From: Oscillospiraceae bacterium
GTDB taxonomy: Bacteria; Bacillota; Clostridia; Oscillospirales; Oscillospiraceae
Length of the DNA stretch: 64,000 bases
Assembly (NCBI GenBank): GCA_016293865.1
Contig: JAEDDG010000001.1
Coordinates: forward strand, 1 to 64,000
Direction of reading: 5' to 3'
The number at the start of each line of letters is the position of its first letter. Positions within the stretch are counted from its first letter, which is position 1. Shown here in pieces: positions 25,689 to 33,819 of the stretch. Position numbers and translations under genes: made by a program. The notes under the pieces were generated by a model. It searched no databases. It saw nothing but the letters and a program-made list of their open reading frames with translations, and had not been told where the DNA came from.

Positions 25689-26489
25689 TCACGCCAGTCT
25701 GAAATCTGTCAGGCGCAGGCCCATTTCCTGCGCCATTGCGGTTACATCGCCGAACCCGCAGTCCAGCTTCTCCTTCCGGTGACAGTCGCTGGAGTAGATG
25801 AACCGGCCGCCCATGTCACGGATCCGCCGCATCATCTCCGCCGAAGGATAGGGCGTTTTCCTGTACCCGCGGGCAATGGCGCCGGTATTGATTTCAAAGG
25901 GGATGTCCGCCTGAATCAGCTGCTCCAGCGCCCGCTGCGCGGCGGCCAGATAGCGCGGCGACTGCTCGTCAAAAAGCGTGCAGCCGTCCGGTCCCTCGTT
26001 GAACTTGGTCACAAGGTCAAAATGCGCAATAAAGTCCGGGTGCAGGCGGTCAGCCATGGTGCCCATCAGCGCATAATAATCCTCTGCAAAGGCGAGATAG
26101 TCGCCGTTCCAGTGCCGGCGCACGCAGGATTCAAGATTCTCCCGGCCGGCATCCACCGAGACGTACACGCCGTCCTTCGGCACATAATGCACGCTGCCGA
26201 TCACATAATCGAAGCCAACCGGCTCATCCTGCGCAAAATAATCCTGCTCTATGCCGCAGTACAGACGGATCCGGCCTTCATACTTTTCCTTCAGCCGGGC
26301 AAACTCCGTTTTGTACAGCTGTGTTCCGGTCCGGGACATGCAGTAGTCCTCATCATACTGGCCGTAGGAGTGACCGGAAAAGCCCAGAGCCGTAAAACCT
26401 TTGGCAATGGCCGTGCGCACCATATCCTCCATGGTATCACAGCCGTCGCAGAAGGTTGTATGTGTGTGAAAATTCGCTTTTTTAATCAT
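25689..26489 (-). CDS. hisK: Histidinol-phosphatase, PHP family
   Basis: 266 residues of the PHP metallophosphatase family (HisK/HisJ). It has the metal-binding N-terminal NFHTHTTFCDG (His8, His10), the GFSGHS motif, GSVHYVP, a central HFDLV and the C-terminal SSDCHRKE. It should dephosphorylate histidinol phosphate in histidine synthesis. It lies only 17 bases upstream of the response-regulator gene, so both may share the promoter at 26518-26546; no functional link is evident. The ribosome site is AGGTGAT. Confidence 0.85.
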   Translation of the reverse strand: MIKKANFHTHTTFCDGCDTMEDMVRTAIAKGFTALGFSGHSYGQYDEDYCMSRTGTQLYKTEFARLKEKYEGRIRLYCGIEQDYFAQDEPVGFDYVIGSVHYVPKDGVYVSVDAGRENLESCVRRHWNGDYLAFAEDYYALMGTMADRLHPDFIAHFDLVTKFNEGPDGCTLFDEQSPRYLAAAQRALEQLIQADIPFEINTGAIARGYRKTPYPSAEMMRRIRDMGGRFIYSSDCHRKEKLDCGFGDVTAMAQEMGLRLTDFRLA

Positions 26490-26509
26490 GGTATCACCTG
26501 ATCTTCAGA

Positions 26510-26546
26510 ATATGATTATCATATCCCACACCGCGTCAGCCGTCAA
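26510..26546 (-). promoter_or_regulatory. hisK promoter with overlapping palindrome
   Basis: On the minus strand TTGACG (26541-26546), a 17-base spacer and TATGAT (26518-26523). A perfect 15-base palindrome ATATGATTATCATAT (26510-26524) covers the -10 and start region, a likely operator. Confidence 0.7.
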
Positions 26547-26617
26547 CGGCTGTTCACAAAACGTTCAGGTTTTGTTTTTGATTCGTCCAAAAAATGTTCA
26601 TCATTTCACGCGGCGTC

Positions 26618-26635
26618 TGTTGTATAGTAACAACA
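26618..26635 (+). promoter_or_regulatory. Inverted repeat upstream of the leader ORF
   Basis: TGTTGT-N6-ACAACA is a perfect inverted repeat and contains a -10-like TATAGT (26623-26628). A matching -35 is not obvious. It may be an operator for a GntR- or TetR-type regulator; no such gene is adjacent. Confidence 0.45.
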
Positions 26636-26697
26636 GAAAGAGCGAAGGACACAGGAGATCCGAAGCTCTTCAGCATCAGCGAAAGGAGTGATCGGCC

Positions 26698-26721
26698 ATG
26701 CCGCTGTACCGCGCATGGTAG
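26698..26721 (+). CDS. Possible leader peptide MPLYRAW
   Basis: A 7-codon ORF with a strong GAAAGGAG site. It is followed by a hairpin (26782-26788 with 26795-26801) and a terminator-like stem (26849-26879), all upstream of the NatA-like ABC genes. The arrangement resembles translational-attenuation leaders of drug-inducible ABC genes, but expression is unproven. Confidence 0.35.
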   Translation: MPLYRAW

Positions 26722-26848
26722 CGCATACGGTTGACGTAAAGACTTAAAACAGATTATTGACTCATTGATTTAACATTCAGAGCATCTGCACTGACAGATG
26801 CCGGTTCAATTACTTTCTCCTCTCCTTTTACATATTTTCTTTCCCCCT

Positions 26849-26887
26849 TCACCGCGCCCCGTTTTTCGGAGCGCGGTGATCTCTTTC
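26849..26887 (+). terminator. Terminator-like hairpin upstream of the NatA-like gene
   Basis: A 9-bp stem TCACCGCGC/GCGCGGTGA (26849-26857 with 26871-26879) is followed by a T-rich but interrupted TCTCTTTCT. It would end a leader transcript before the natA-like promoter. Confidence 0.55.
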
Positions 26888-26915
26888 TGTGCATTTCCTC
26901 CTTTTTCGGTCTCTA

Positions 26916-26944
26916 TTGACACATATAAACATGAATGTTATATT
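26916..26944 (+). promoter_or_regulatory. Promoter of the NatA/NatB-like operon
   Basis: A perfect TTGACA (26916-26921), a 17-base spacer and TATATT (26939-26944), about 50 bases before the TTG start. Confidence 0.75.
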
Positions 26945-26992
26945 CAAAAACGTACTCAGGTAAGAGAAACGCGAAGAAAGAAGGGATCATAT

Positions 26993-27979
26993 TTGAGTCT
27001 TGTCGTCTCCGGCCTGTCCAAAAAATACGGCGATAAAACCGTCGTTGACAATTTGTCTTTTGAAATGCGCCAGCCGGGCGTTTATGCGCTTCTGGGCACA
27101 AACGGCGCGGGAAAAACGACAGCTATCCGCATGATTCTGGGCATGCTCTCCAGAGACAGCGGCACTGTTTTGTGGAATGACGCGCCGCTGAATATCAGCA
27201 CATGCAACATTGGCTATCTGGCCGAGGAGCGCGGCCTTTATCCGAAATTCAATCTTCTGGACCAGCTGATCTATTTTGCCGGTCTGCGCGGCGTTGGAAA
27301 GGCGGAAGCGAAAAAGCGCATCCGCTACTGGTCCCGCCGCCTTGAGGTGGATGAATACCTCTTCCCCACAAAACCAGTGCGCCGCTCCGCATTCAGCGCC
27401 GGCGGAAACCGGCTTTCCAATCCCGCAGGCGAAGTGCGTGAGCTTCCCTCCAAGCGCGCCGATCAGCTTTCAAAGGGCAACCAGCAGAAAATCCAGCTGA
27501 TGACCGCGCTGATCTCCGACCCGGAGCTGATCGTTCTGGACGAGCCGCTGTCCGGCCTGGATCCGGTCAATACCGATCTTTTCAAGTCCATCATCCGCGA
27601 GGAAATCTCCAAAGGCAAGTATCTGATCATGTCCAGCCACCAGATGGCCACGGTTGAGGAATTCTGCACGGACATCACCATTCTCAACCGGTCCAAAACC
27701 ATTCTGCAGGGCCATCTGAACGACATCAAAAAAAGCTATGGCCGCGTGAATCTCCTGCTGAAAACAGAACGGGACATCACGCCGCAGATCCGCGAGTCCG
27801 GCATCGCCGTCGTCAGCGAAAACGAATATGAATACCGCCTGAAGGTCACCGGTGAAGCCCAGGCCAACGCGCTTCTGGGCAGACTGATTGCGGAAAACAC
27901 GCCCATCATCACCTTCGACCTGCGGGAACCCAGCCTGCACGAGATTTTTGTGGAGAAGGTCGGTGAAGCCGATGCATAA
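26993..27979 (+). CDS. NatA-like ABC exporter ATP-binding protein with a 30-residue insertion
   Basis: 328 residues with Walker A GTNGAGKTT (35-43), signature QLSKGNQQK (NatA/CcmA type), Walker B LIVLDEPLSGLDP and switch MSSHQM. The C-terminal region ends in REPSLHEIFVEKVG, as in NatA. It drives the two NatB-like permeases encoded next. The TTG start is chosen because AGAAGGG lies seven bases upstream; longer in-frame versions cross the promoter. Oddity: about 31 residues (123-153, Arg/Ser/Pro-rich) sit between DEY and KRADQLSKGN, where family members have only a few residues. Confidence 0.88.
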   Translation: MSLVVSGLSKKYGDKTVVDNLSFEMRQPGVYALLGTNGAGKTTAIRMILGMLSRDSGTVLWNDAPLNISTCNIGYLAEERGLYPKFNLLDQLIYFAGLRGVGKAEAKKRIRYWSRRLEVDEYLFPTKPVRRSAFSAGGNRLSNPAGEVRELPSKRADQLSKGNQQKIQLMTALISDPELIVLDEPLSGLDPVNTDLFKSIIREEISKGKYLIMSSHQMATVEEFCTDITILNRSKTILQGHLNDIKKSYGRVNLLLKTERDITPQIRESGIAVVSENEYEYRLKVTGEAQANALLGRLIAENTPIITFDLREPSLHEIFVEKVGEADA

Positions 27980-29318
27980 AGCTTCGCTCGCCGGCACCGG
28001 CCAGGTCTTCTCCTTTACACTGTGCCAGCATTACAAAAGCAAGGCGACAATCATCACGCTGGCCATTCTGCTGCTGTTCTCTCTGGCCTCCGTACCGCTG
28101 ATGTCCCGCCTTGGCGGCGGCAGCGCGGATCCCGCGGCGGCGGAAAGCCGCAGCGAGACTGTTGATGCGGAAAATGCCGCTTTTCTCCGGGAGGTTCTGA
28201 TCCGGAACGACACGGATCTCAGCATTTCCCCCGAAGCCGTCATTGCCGCCGTTCCCGCCTTTGCAGATGCAGAATTCACCGAAACGGACGCCATTGCGGA
28301 CCTTTCCGGCAGCATCGGCGCCGCAGGCGTGCACATCACCGGCACTGACGGCGGCTACCATGTCACAGTCACCGCCGCGCCGGACACCGTTCTCACCGAC
28401 GATATTCTCGACGCTCTGGCTGCCGGCTTCAGCAGTGCAGTCCATGCAGCCGTACTGGACGCTTCCGGCATAACCGGCGAGCAGCTGAGCGCTATCTCTG
28501 CCGGCTGGTCTGTTTCCACGGCGGACGCGGCGAAGCTTGCGGAGGACGAAAACAGCTACAGCTTCGACATCCTATACGGCGTCAATTACGTCTATTCTTT
28601 CGCCGTGATGTTCCTTTGCATTATGTCAACCTCTTACATCCTCTCCGCCATGGTTGAGGAGAAGTCCTCCAAGCTTGTGGAGGTGCTTCTGGTCAGCGTA
28701 CAGCCGCTGGCGCTGATCGCGGGGAAAATCCTGGCCGTCATGACCTGGATGACCATTGACGTCATTCTGCTCCTGTGCGGCTTCGGCATCTCATGCCTGC
28801 TTGCACCGCAGCTTCCGGGCGGCGTTTCCATCACCGCTCTGGCAGACAGCGCCGGTCTCGGCACGCTTTTAAACAGCCTTGACTGGACCATTCTCCCGGT
28901 GATCCTGTTCTCCCTGCTGCTGGGCTACGCCACATTCTCCCTGCTGGGCGGATTCTTCGGCTCCGGCTGCAGCACAACGGAGGATATCACCGGCGCCAAC
29001 CTGGGCGTAACCATGCTTGTGATTGCCGGCTACATTGCCGCCATTATCCAGGGCGTGCTGGAGAGCCGGACGCTCTCCATCGTACTTTCCCTGCTGCCGT
29101 TTTTCTCCGTTTTCTGTGCGCCGGCCAACTACCTCCTGGATGTGATCGGGCCTGGTGTTCTTGCCGCATCCTGGCTGATCCAGCTGGCTGTCATCGCCGG
29201 ACTGGCACGGCTGACGGCAGCTGTCTACCGCAGCCTGATTTTCTATAACGGCAGCCGCATCAAGCTGTGGAAGCTGCTGTCCGTTGCCCGTCAGGCGAAA
29301 GGGGGTGCTGCGCAGTGA
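27972..29318 (+). CDS. NatB-like ABC exporter permease (first)
   Basis: 448 residues: an N-terminal helix (about 24-42), a large extracellular domain (about 45-210), then five or six membrane helices with LSAMVEEKSSKLVEVLLVSVQPLALIAGK, split by the family as (V/M)EEKSS-LVE-LL. This is the ABC2/NatB type permease that exports Na+, drugs or peptides. It starts inside the ATPase stop region (eight-base overlap), so the genes are translationally coupled. It acts with the second, related permease as a probable heterodimer. Confidence 0.87.
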   Translation: MHKASLAGTGQVFSFTLCQHYKSKATIITLAILLLFSLASVPLMSRLGGGSADPAAAESRSETVDAENAAFLREVLIRNDTDLSISPEAVIAAVPAFADAEFTETDAIADLSGSIGAAGVHITGTDGGYHVTVTAAPDTVLTDDILDALAAGFSSAVHAAVLDASGITGEQLSAISAGWSVSTADAAKLAEDENSYSFDILYGVNYVYSFAVMFLCIMSTSYILSAMVEEKSSKLVEVLLVSVQPLALIAGKILAVMTWMTIDVILLLCGFGISCLLAPQLPGGVSITALADSAGLGTLLNSLDWTILPVILFSLLLGYATFSLLGGFFGSGCSTTEDITGANLGVTMLVIAGYIAAIIQGVLESRTLSIVLSLLPFFSVFCAPANYLLDVIGPGVLAASWLIQLAVIAGLARLTAAVYRSLIFYNGSRIKLWKLLSVARQAKGGAAQ

Positions 29319-30658
29319 TTTTCCGCCGCTGGACAAATGTATTTTCCTTCACCTTTACGCAGCACATCCGGAGCAAAGGCTTCAGGCTTTCCACGCTGAT
29401 TGTGGCCCTTGTCTTCCTGATACTCATTCCCGTCATTCTGCTGCTGACAACTGCGCCCGGCGGAAGCGGCGCACCGGTTCCCTGTACGGCAGACGCAGTG
29501 ATTGTCAGCGACACAACGGGGCTTGACTTTGACTGGCAGACGCTCGGCAGCCTGGGCTGCCCTGACATTTCCTATACCGCCGCGCCTGACCTGGAGTCTG
29601 CTCTGAAAGACGCGGGGACAAACGACCGCAGCCTCGTTCTCCATATCGGACAGGAAGCCGGCAGCTATACGCTGACCGTGATTCTGCCGGAGAACACCGC
29701 GCTCACGCAGGATGACGCCGACAGCTTTTCCGAAGCGCTCGGCAGCTGCTTCAGCGCAGTCCTGGCCCAAAGCGCCGGACTGACTGCTGATCAGCTCGCA
29801 GCCCTGAACGCGGAGGTTTCCAGTGCGGTCGAATCCGGCAGCGACGGCGCCGGAGCCGATCAGGCGCTGATGGAAGGGCTGGGCATGATGGTCCCCTATA
29901 TCGTTCTGATGCTGCTTTACTTCCTGATCCTGTTTTACGGGCAGGGCGTTGCCAACAGCGTGATTCTGGAAAAAAGCTCCAAACTGATGGACACCTTCCT
30001 TGTATCCATCCACCCGGCAGCGATGATTATGGGCAAGCTGCTGGCCATTGCCGCAGCCGGCATTTTCCAGCTCCTGTGCTGGGTCGCCGGCATTGCGGGC
30101 GGCTTCGGCGCAGGTATTCTCCTTTTGAAGCTCACGTCGCCCGGCGCGGAAGCCGCCGTCGTGCAGATCATATCCAGTCTCAGCGCGGCCACCAGTCTGT
30201 TCTCGCCCGCCGCCGGCCTGACGGCGCTGGCTTTTGTCATCGCAGGCTTTTTGATGTACTGCGCGCTGTCCGCAATCGGCGGTTCTCTGGCGTCCAAGCA
30301 GGAGGATCTCTCCAGCACCAATTTCCTTTTCTCTCTGGCGCTGGTGGTCAGCTTTCTCGTTTCACTGTCCACAGATACGCTCAACGGCGGACTGTCGACC
30401 GGCAGCAGCTGGGTCTATTATGTGCCGTTCACAGCCGTGCTGACCGTACCGGGCCGCGTGCTTCTGGGCGATCTCACCATCGGTCAAAGCCTCATTTCAC
30501 TGGGACTGACGCTGGCTCTCACAGCTGTTTTAATTCTGGCGGCCGGGAAAACATACGTCCTGATGTCCTTCTGGAAGGGCAATCCCCCCAGTCTGAAAAA
30601 GCTTTTCAATATCCTTGTACATTCAAAGTCCGAAAAGGAAAAACACCGCTCCGTTTAA
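29315..30658 (+). CDS. NatB-like ABC exporter permease (second)
   Basis: 447 residues, a paralogue of the preceding permease with the same plan: N-terminal helix (about 23-43), extracellular domain to about 190, then multiple helices with SVILEKSSKLMDTFLVSIHP. The GTG start overlaps the upstream stop by four bases (GTGA) and has an AAAGGGGG site. The two permeases and NatA probably form one exporter. Confidence 0.85.
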   Translation: MIFRRWTNVFSFTFTQHIRSKGFRLSTLIVALVFLILIPVILLLTTAPGGSGAPVPCTADAVIVSDTTGLDFDWQTLGSLGCPDISYTAAPDLESALKDAGTNDRSLVLHIGQEAGSYTLTVILPENTALTQDDADSFSEALGSCFSAVLAQSAGLTADQLAALNAEVSSAVESGSDGAGADQALMEGLGMMVPYIVLMLLYFLILFYGQGVANSVILEKSSKLMDTFLVSIHPAAMIMGKLLAIAAAGIFQLLCWVAGIAGGFGAGILLLKLTSPGAEAAVVQIISSLSAATSLFSPAAGLTALAFVIAGFLMYCALSAIGGSLASKQEDLSSTNFLFSLALVVSFLVSLSTDTLNGGLSTGSSWVYYVPFTAVLTVPGRVLLGDLTIGQSLISLGLTLALTAVLILAAGKTYVLMSFWKGNPPSLKKLFNILVHSKSEKEKHRSV

Positions 30659-30727
30659 TCCGACGTATCTCTCCGGCAGACTGAATCCGTCGGAGAGTCT
30701 CGTTCGCAGCGGGACGGAACATCTGCA

Positions 30728-30761
30728 AAAAAACGTGCGGGCCAGATATCTGGTCCGCACG
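30728..30761. terminator. Terminator between the ABC exporter and the arg operon
   Basis: A 13-bp stem (30734-30746 with 30749-30761, one G-T pair). A7 on its left gives a strong U-run for the leftward arg transcript. Confidence 0.85.
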
Positions 30762-30778
30762 CTTTATGTTTTTCATTG

Positions 30779-31783
30779 TTACAGCGTCGCCGCCATGACG
30801 GCCTTGATCGTGTGCATCCGGTTTTCAGCCTCATCGAAAACGATGGAGCTTTCGCTTTCAAACACTTCATCTGTCACTTCCATGCAGTCAATGCCGAACT
30901 TTTCATGGATTTTCTGGCCGATGGTCGTCTTCAGATCATGGAACGCAGGCAGACAGTGCATGAACCTGCACTGCGGTCCCGCATTTTCCATCAGCGCCCG
31001 CGTCACACGATACGGAGAAAGCGCACGGATCCGCTCCTGCCACACTTCATCCGGCTCGCCCATGGAAACCCAGACGTCCGTATACAGCACGTCCGCCGCT
31101 TTCGTGGCCTCCAGCGGGTCTGTGCAGAATTCCAGCACAGCGCCGGTCTGCTCCGCAATGGCTTTGCATTCGGCAATCAGCGCCTGATCAGGGAAGTAGG
31201 CCGCAGGCGCGCAGGCCACAAAATGCATGCCCATTTTCGCGCAGCCAACCATCAGGGAATTGCCCATATTGTAACGCGCATCTCCCAGATAAACCAGCTT
31301 AATGCCCTTCAGCCGGCCGAAATGCTCCCGGATGGTGAGAAAATCCGCCAGAATCTGCGTGGGGTGGAATTCATTGGTCAGGCCGTTCCACACGGGAACA
31401 CCGGCACACCGGGCCAGCTCCTCCACGATCTCCTGCCCGTATCCCCGGTACTCAATTCCGTCAAAAATGCGTCCCAGAACCCGGGCCGTATCGGCAATGC
31501 TCTCCTTTTTCCCGATCTGGGACCCCTGGGGATCCAGATAAACCGGGTGCATGCCCAAATCCGCCGCGGCAACCTCAAAGCTGCAGCGGGTGCGGGTGCT
31601 TGTTTTTTCAAAAATCAGCGCGATGTTTTTCCCTTCGCAAATGCGGTGCGCGATGCCCGCTTTCTTTTTTTCCTTGAAATCAGCCGCCAGATCCAGAAGA
31701 TACGTAATCTCCTCAGGCGTAAAGTCCAGGAGCTTCAGAAAATTTTTCCCTTTCAGCGTCATTTCTGTCTCCTCCTCACACAC
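30779..31783 (-). CDS. argF: Ornithine carbamoyltransferase
   Basis: Condenses ornithine with carbamoyl phosphate to citrulline. The 334 residues show the carbamoyl-phosphate site STRTRCSFE, the HPTQ segment (FHPTQILADFLT) and the ornithine-site HCLPAFHD. It is the last gene of the arg operon and overlaps argD by eight bases. The biosynthetic ArgF role is favoured over catabolic ArcB because no arcA/arcC is near. Confidence 0.96.
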   Translation of the reverse strand: MCEEETEMTLKGKNFLKLLDFTPEEITYLLDLAADFKEKKKAGIAHRICEGKNIALIFEKTSTRTRCSFEVAAADLGMHPVYLDPQGSQIGKKESIADTARVLGRIFDGIEYRGYGQEIVEELARCAGVPVWNGLTNEFHPTQILADFLTIREHFGRLKGIKLVYLGDARYNMGNSLMVGCAKMGMHFVACAPAAYFPDQALIAECKAIAEQTGAVLEFCTDPLEATKAADVLYTDVWVSMGEPDEVWQERIRALSPYRVTRALMENAGPQCRFMHCLPAFHDLKTTIGQKIHEKFGIDCMEVTDEVFESESSIVFDEAENRMHTIKAVMAATL

Positions 31784-32939
31784 AGGCGCTGCGGATCACT
31801 TCAACCGCGGCCGCCAGCGTATCCATGGGAATGTTCAGCGCAGGCAGCAGCCGGACCTTGTCCTTTGCCGTCAGACACAATACGCCGTTTTCCATGCACT
31901 TCTGCACAACCTCAGCCGCAGGCTTCACGGTTTTGATTCCGATCATCAGCCCCATCCCGCTGACAGACTCCACACCGGGCGCATCTGTCAGCGCACTGAA
32001 CACATACGCGCTTTTCTCCTTGACTGCGTCAAGAAATGCCCGGTCCATCCGGCTGAGAATGCTCACAGCGCCGGCACAGCACACCGGATTTCCGCCGAAG
32101 GTTGAGCCATGGTCTCCAAAGCCCAGCGTATGCTCCACCTTTTCTCCCAGAAGTGCCGCGCCCAGCGGCAGGCCGCCGCCCAGGCCCTTGGCCGTGGAGA
32201 CAATATCCGGCTGAATGCCGTAATTCATATATGCATACAGTTCGCCGGTGCGTCCGTTGCCGGTCTGTACCTCGTCCACAATCAGAAGAATATCCTCCTG
32301 CGCCGCAAACGCGGCCAGGCCCTGTACAAAGCCGGGGCTGAGAGGAACGACGCCGCCCTCGCCCTGGATGCACTCAATCATAATGGCCGCCGTTTTATTG
32401 TCTGCGGCGAGCTGCTTCAGACCCTCCAGGTCGTCCGCCGCCGCATGGACAAATCCGGGCGTCAGCGGCTGGAACAGCTCGTGATAGTGCTCCTGGCCGG
32501 TTGCCGCCAGCGTGGTCACCGTCCGGCCGTGGAAGCTGTTTTTCAGCGTGATGATCGTGCTGTATTCTGCGCCCTTCTTCTCTGCCGCATATTTGCGGGC
32601 CGTCTTAATGGCGCACTCGTTTGCCTCCGCCCCGGAATTTGAAAAGAACACCTTTTTCATGCCCGTGCGCTCGCAGAGCATCTGCGCCAGCCGGGCGCAG
32701 GGCTCCGTATAGTACAGGTTGGACATGTGCTGCACCTTGCCCAGCTGGGCAGTGACCGCCTGCTGCCAGGCCTCATCTGCAATGCCGAAGCTGGTCACGC
32801 CGATGCCGGACCCCATATCGATATAGCTTTTTCCGTCCGGATCGTAAACCACAGAGCCTTTGCCGGAAACAATTTCCACCGGAAAACGCTTGTATGTATT
32901 GGCCACATAAGTGCTGTCAATTGTTTTCAGTTCACTCAA
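31776..32939 (-). CDS. argD: Acetylornithine aminotransferase
   Basis: 387 residues, a class III PLP-dependent aminotransferase. It has the FSNSGAEANECAIK block, the Asp in LIVDEVQTG and the PLP lysine in STAKGLGGGLPLGA. It converts N-acetylglutamate semialdehyde to N-acetylornithine. It overlaps argB by eight bases at its start and argF by eight at its end, so translation is coupled. Confidence 0.95.
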   Translation of the reverse strand: MSELKTIDSTYVANTYKRFPVEIVSGKGSVVYDPDGKSYIDMGSGIGVTSFGIADEAWQQAVTAQLGKVQHMSNLYYTEPCARLAQMLCERTGMKKVFFSNSGAEANECAIKTARKYAAEKKGAEYSTIITLKNSFHGRTVTTLAATGQEHYHELFQPLTPGFVHAAADDLEGLKQLAADNKTAAIMIECIQGEGGVVPLSPGFVQGLAAFAAQEDILLIVDEVQTGNGRTGELYAYMNYGIQPDIVSTAKGLGGGLPLGAALLGEKVEHTLGFGDHGSTFGGNPVCCAGAVSILSRMDRAFLDAVKEKSAYVFSALTDAPGVESVSGMGLMIGIKTVKPAAEVVQKCMENGVLCLTAKDKVRLLPALNIPMDTLAAAVEVIRSACV

Positions 32940-33807
32940 TTCCGCCGTCTCCCTTCACCATTGTTCCGGCGCCCTCGTCCGTCAGGATCTCCATCAGGAT
33001 CGAGTGCGGCACACGGCCGTCCATAATAATCACGTTTTTTACGCCCTTCCGGATGGCCTCCACGCAGCAGTCCACCTTCGGGATCATGCCGCCGGAAATC
33101 ACGCCTTCCTCCCGCAGCTCCGCAGCCTGCGCACAGGTGATCTCGGGGATCAGTGTGGACGGATCGTCCCTGTCCCGCAGAATGCCCGCAATATCCGTCA
33201 TCATAATCAGGCGTTCGGCGCCCATGGCGCCGGCAATATGCGCGGCAGCTGTATCGCCGTTGATGTTGTACGTATTGCCGTCCCGGTCGCAGCCCACCGT
33301 GGATATCACGGGAATGTAGCCCTTCTCCAGAAGGTCGAGCACCGGCTGAATGTTGACCTTTGTAATGGTTCCCACATAGCCCAGCTTCTCGTTTTTTGTC
33401 TTTGCTTCAATCAGCCGGCCGTCCATGCCGGAAATGCCCATGGCGCGGCCGCCCTTCATCTCCAGAAGGTTTACAAGCGTCTTATTGACCTTGCCGGCGA
33501 GCACCATCTGAACGATATCCACCGTTTCCTTGTCCGTCACACGCAGACCGTCCACAAACTGCGCCTTCTTGCCCAGCTTGTCCATCACTTCGCTGATCTC
33601 CGGTCCGCCGCCGTGCACAAGGACAATTTTCACGCCGATCAGCCACAAAAGGACAATGTCCTCCATGACCTGCTCTTTCAGCTGTTCATTGATCATGGCG
33701 TTGCCGCCGTATTTGACAACGACGATTTTTCCGTTGTACTGACGGATATACGGCAGAGCCTGTGTCAGGACCTCCGCCCGCTGGGCATTTGAAAAATGGT
33801 TTTCCAT
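32932..33807 (-). CDS. argB: Acetylglutamate kinase
   Basis: 291 residues of the amino-acid kinase fold. It has the N-terminal VVKYGGNAM phosphate-binding lysine, the VHGGGPEIS loop and the ISTVGCDRDGNTYNINGD motif of NAGK. It phosphorylates N-acetylglutamate and is usually the arginine-feedback step; the N-terminal helix (QRAEVLTQALPYIRQY) typical of arginine-sensitive enzymes is present. A GGAGGA site lies 12 bases after argJ. Confidence 0.96.
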   Translation of the reverse strand: MENHFSNAQRAEVLTQALPYIRQYNGKIVVVKYGGNAMINEQLKEQVMEDIVLLWLIGVKIVLVHGGGPEISEVMDKLGKKAQFVDGLRVTDKETVDIVQMVLAGKVNKTLVNLLEMKGGRAMGISGMDGRLIEAKTKNEKLGYVGTITKVNIQPVLDLLEKGYIPVISTVGCDRDGNTYNINGDTAAAHIAGAMGAERLIMMTDIAGILRDRDDPSTLIPEITCAQAAELREEGVISGGMIPKVDCCVEAIRKGVKNVIIMDGRVPHSILMEILTDEGAGTMVKGDGGIE

Positions 33808-33819
33808 CTTTTTTCCTCC

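Noticed and set aside
26798..26992. Upstream extension of the NatA-like protein to an ATG at 26798
   Set aside because: The extension crosses a terminator-like hairpin and a consensus promoter and resembles no family N-terminus; TTG at 26993 has a ribosome site.
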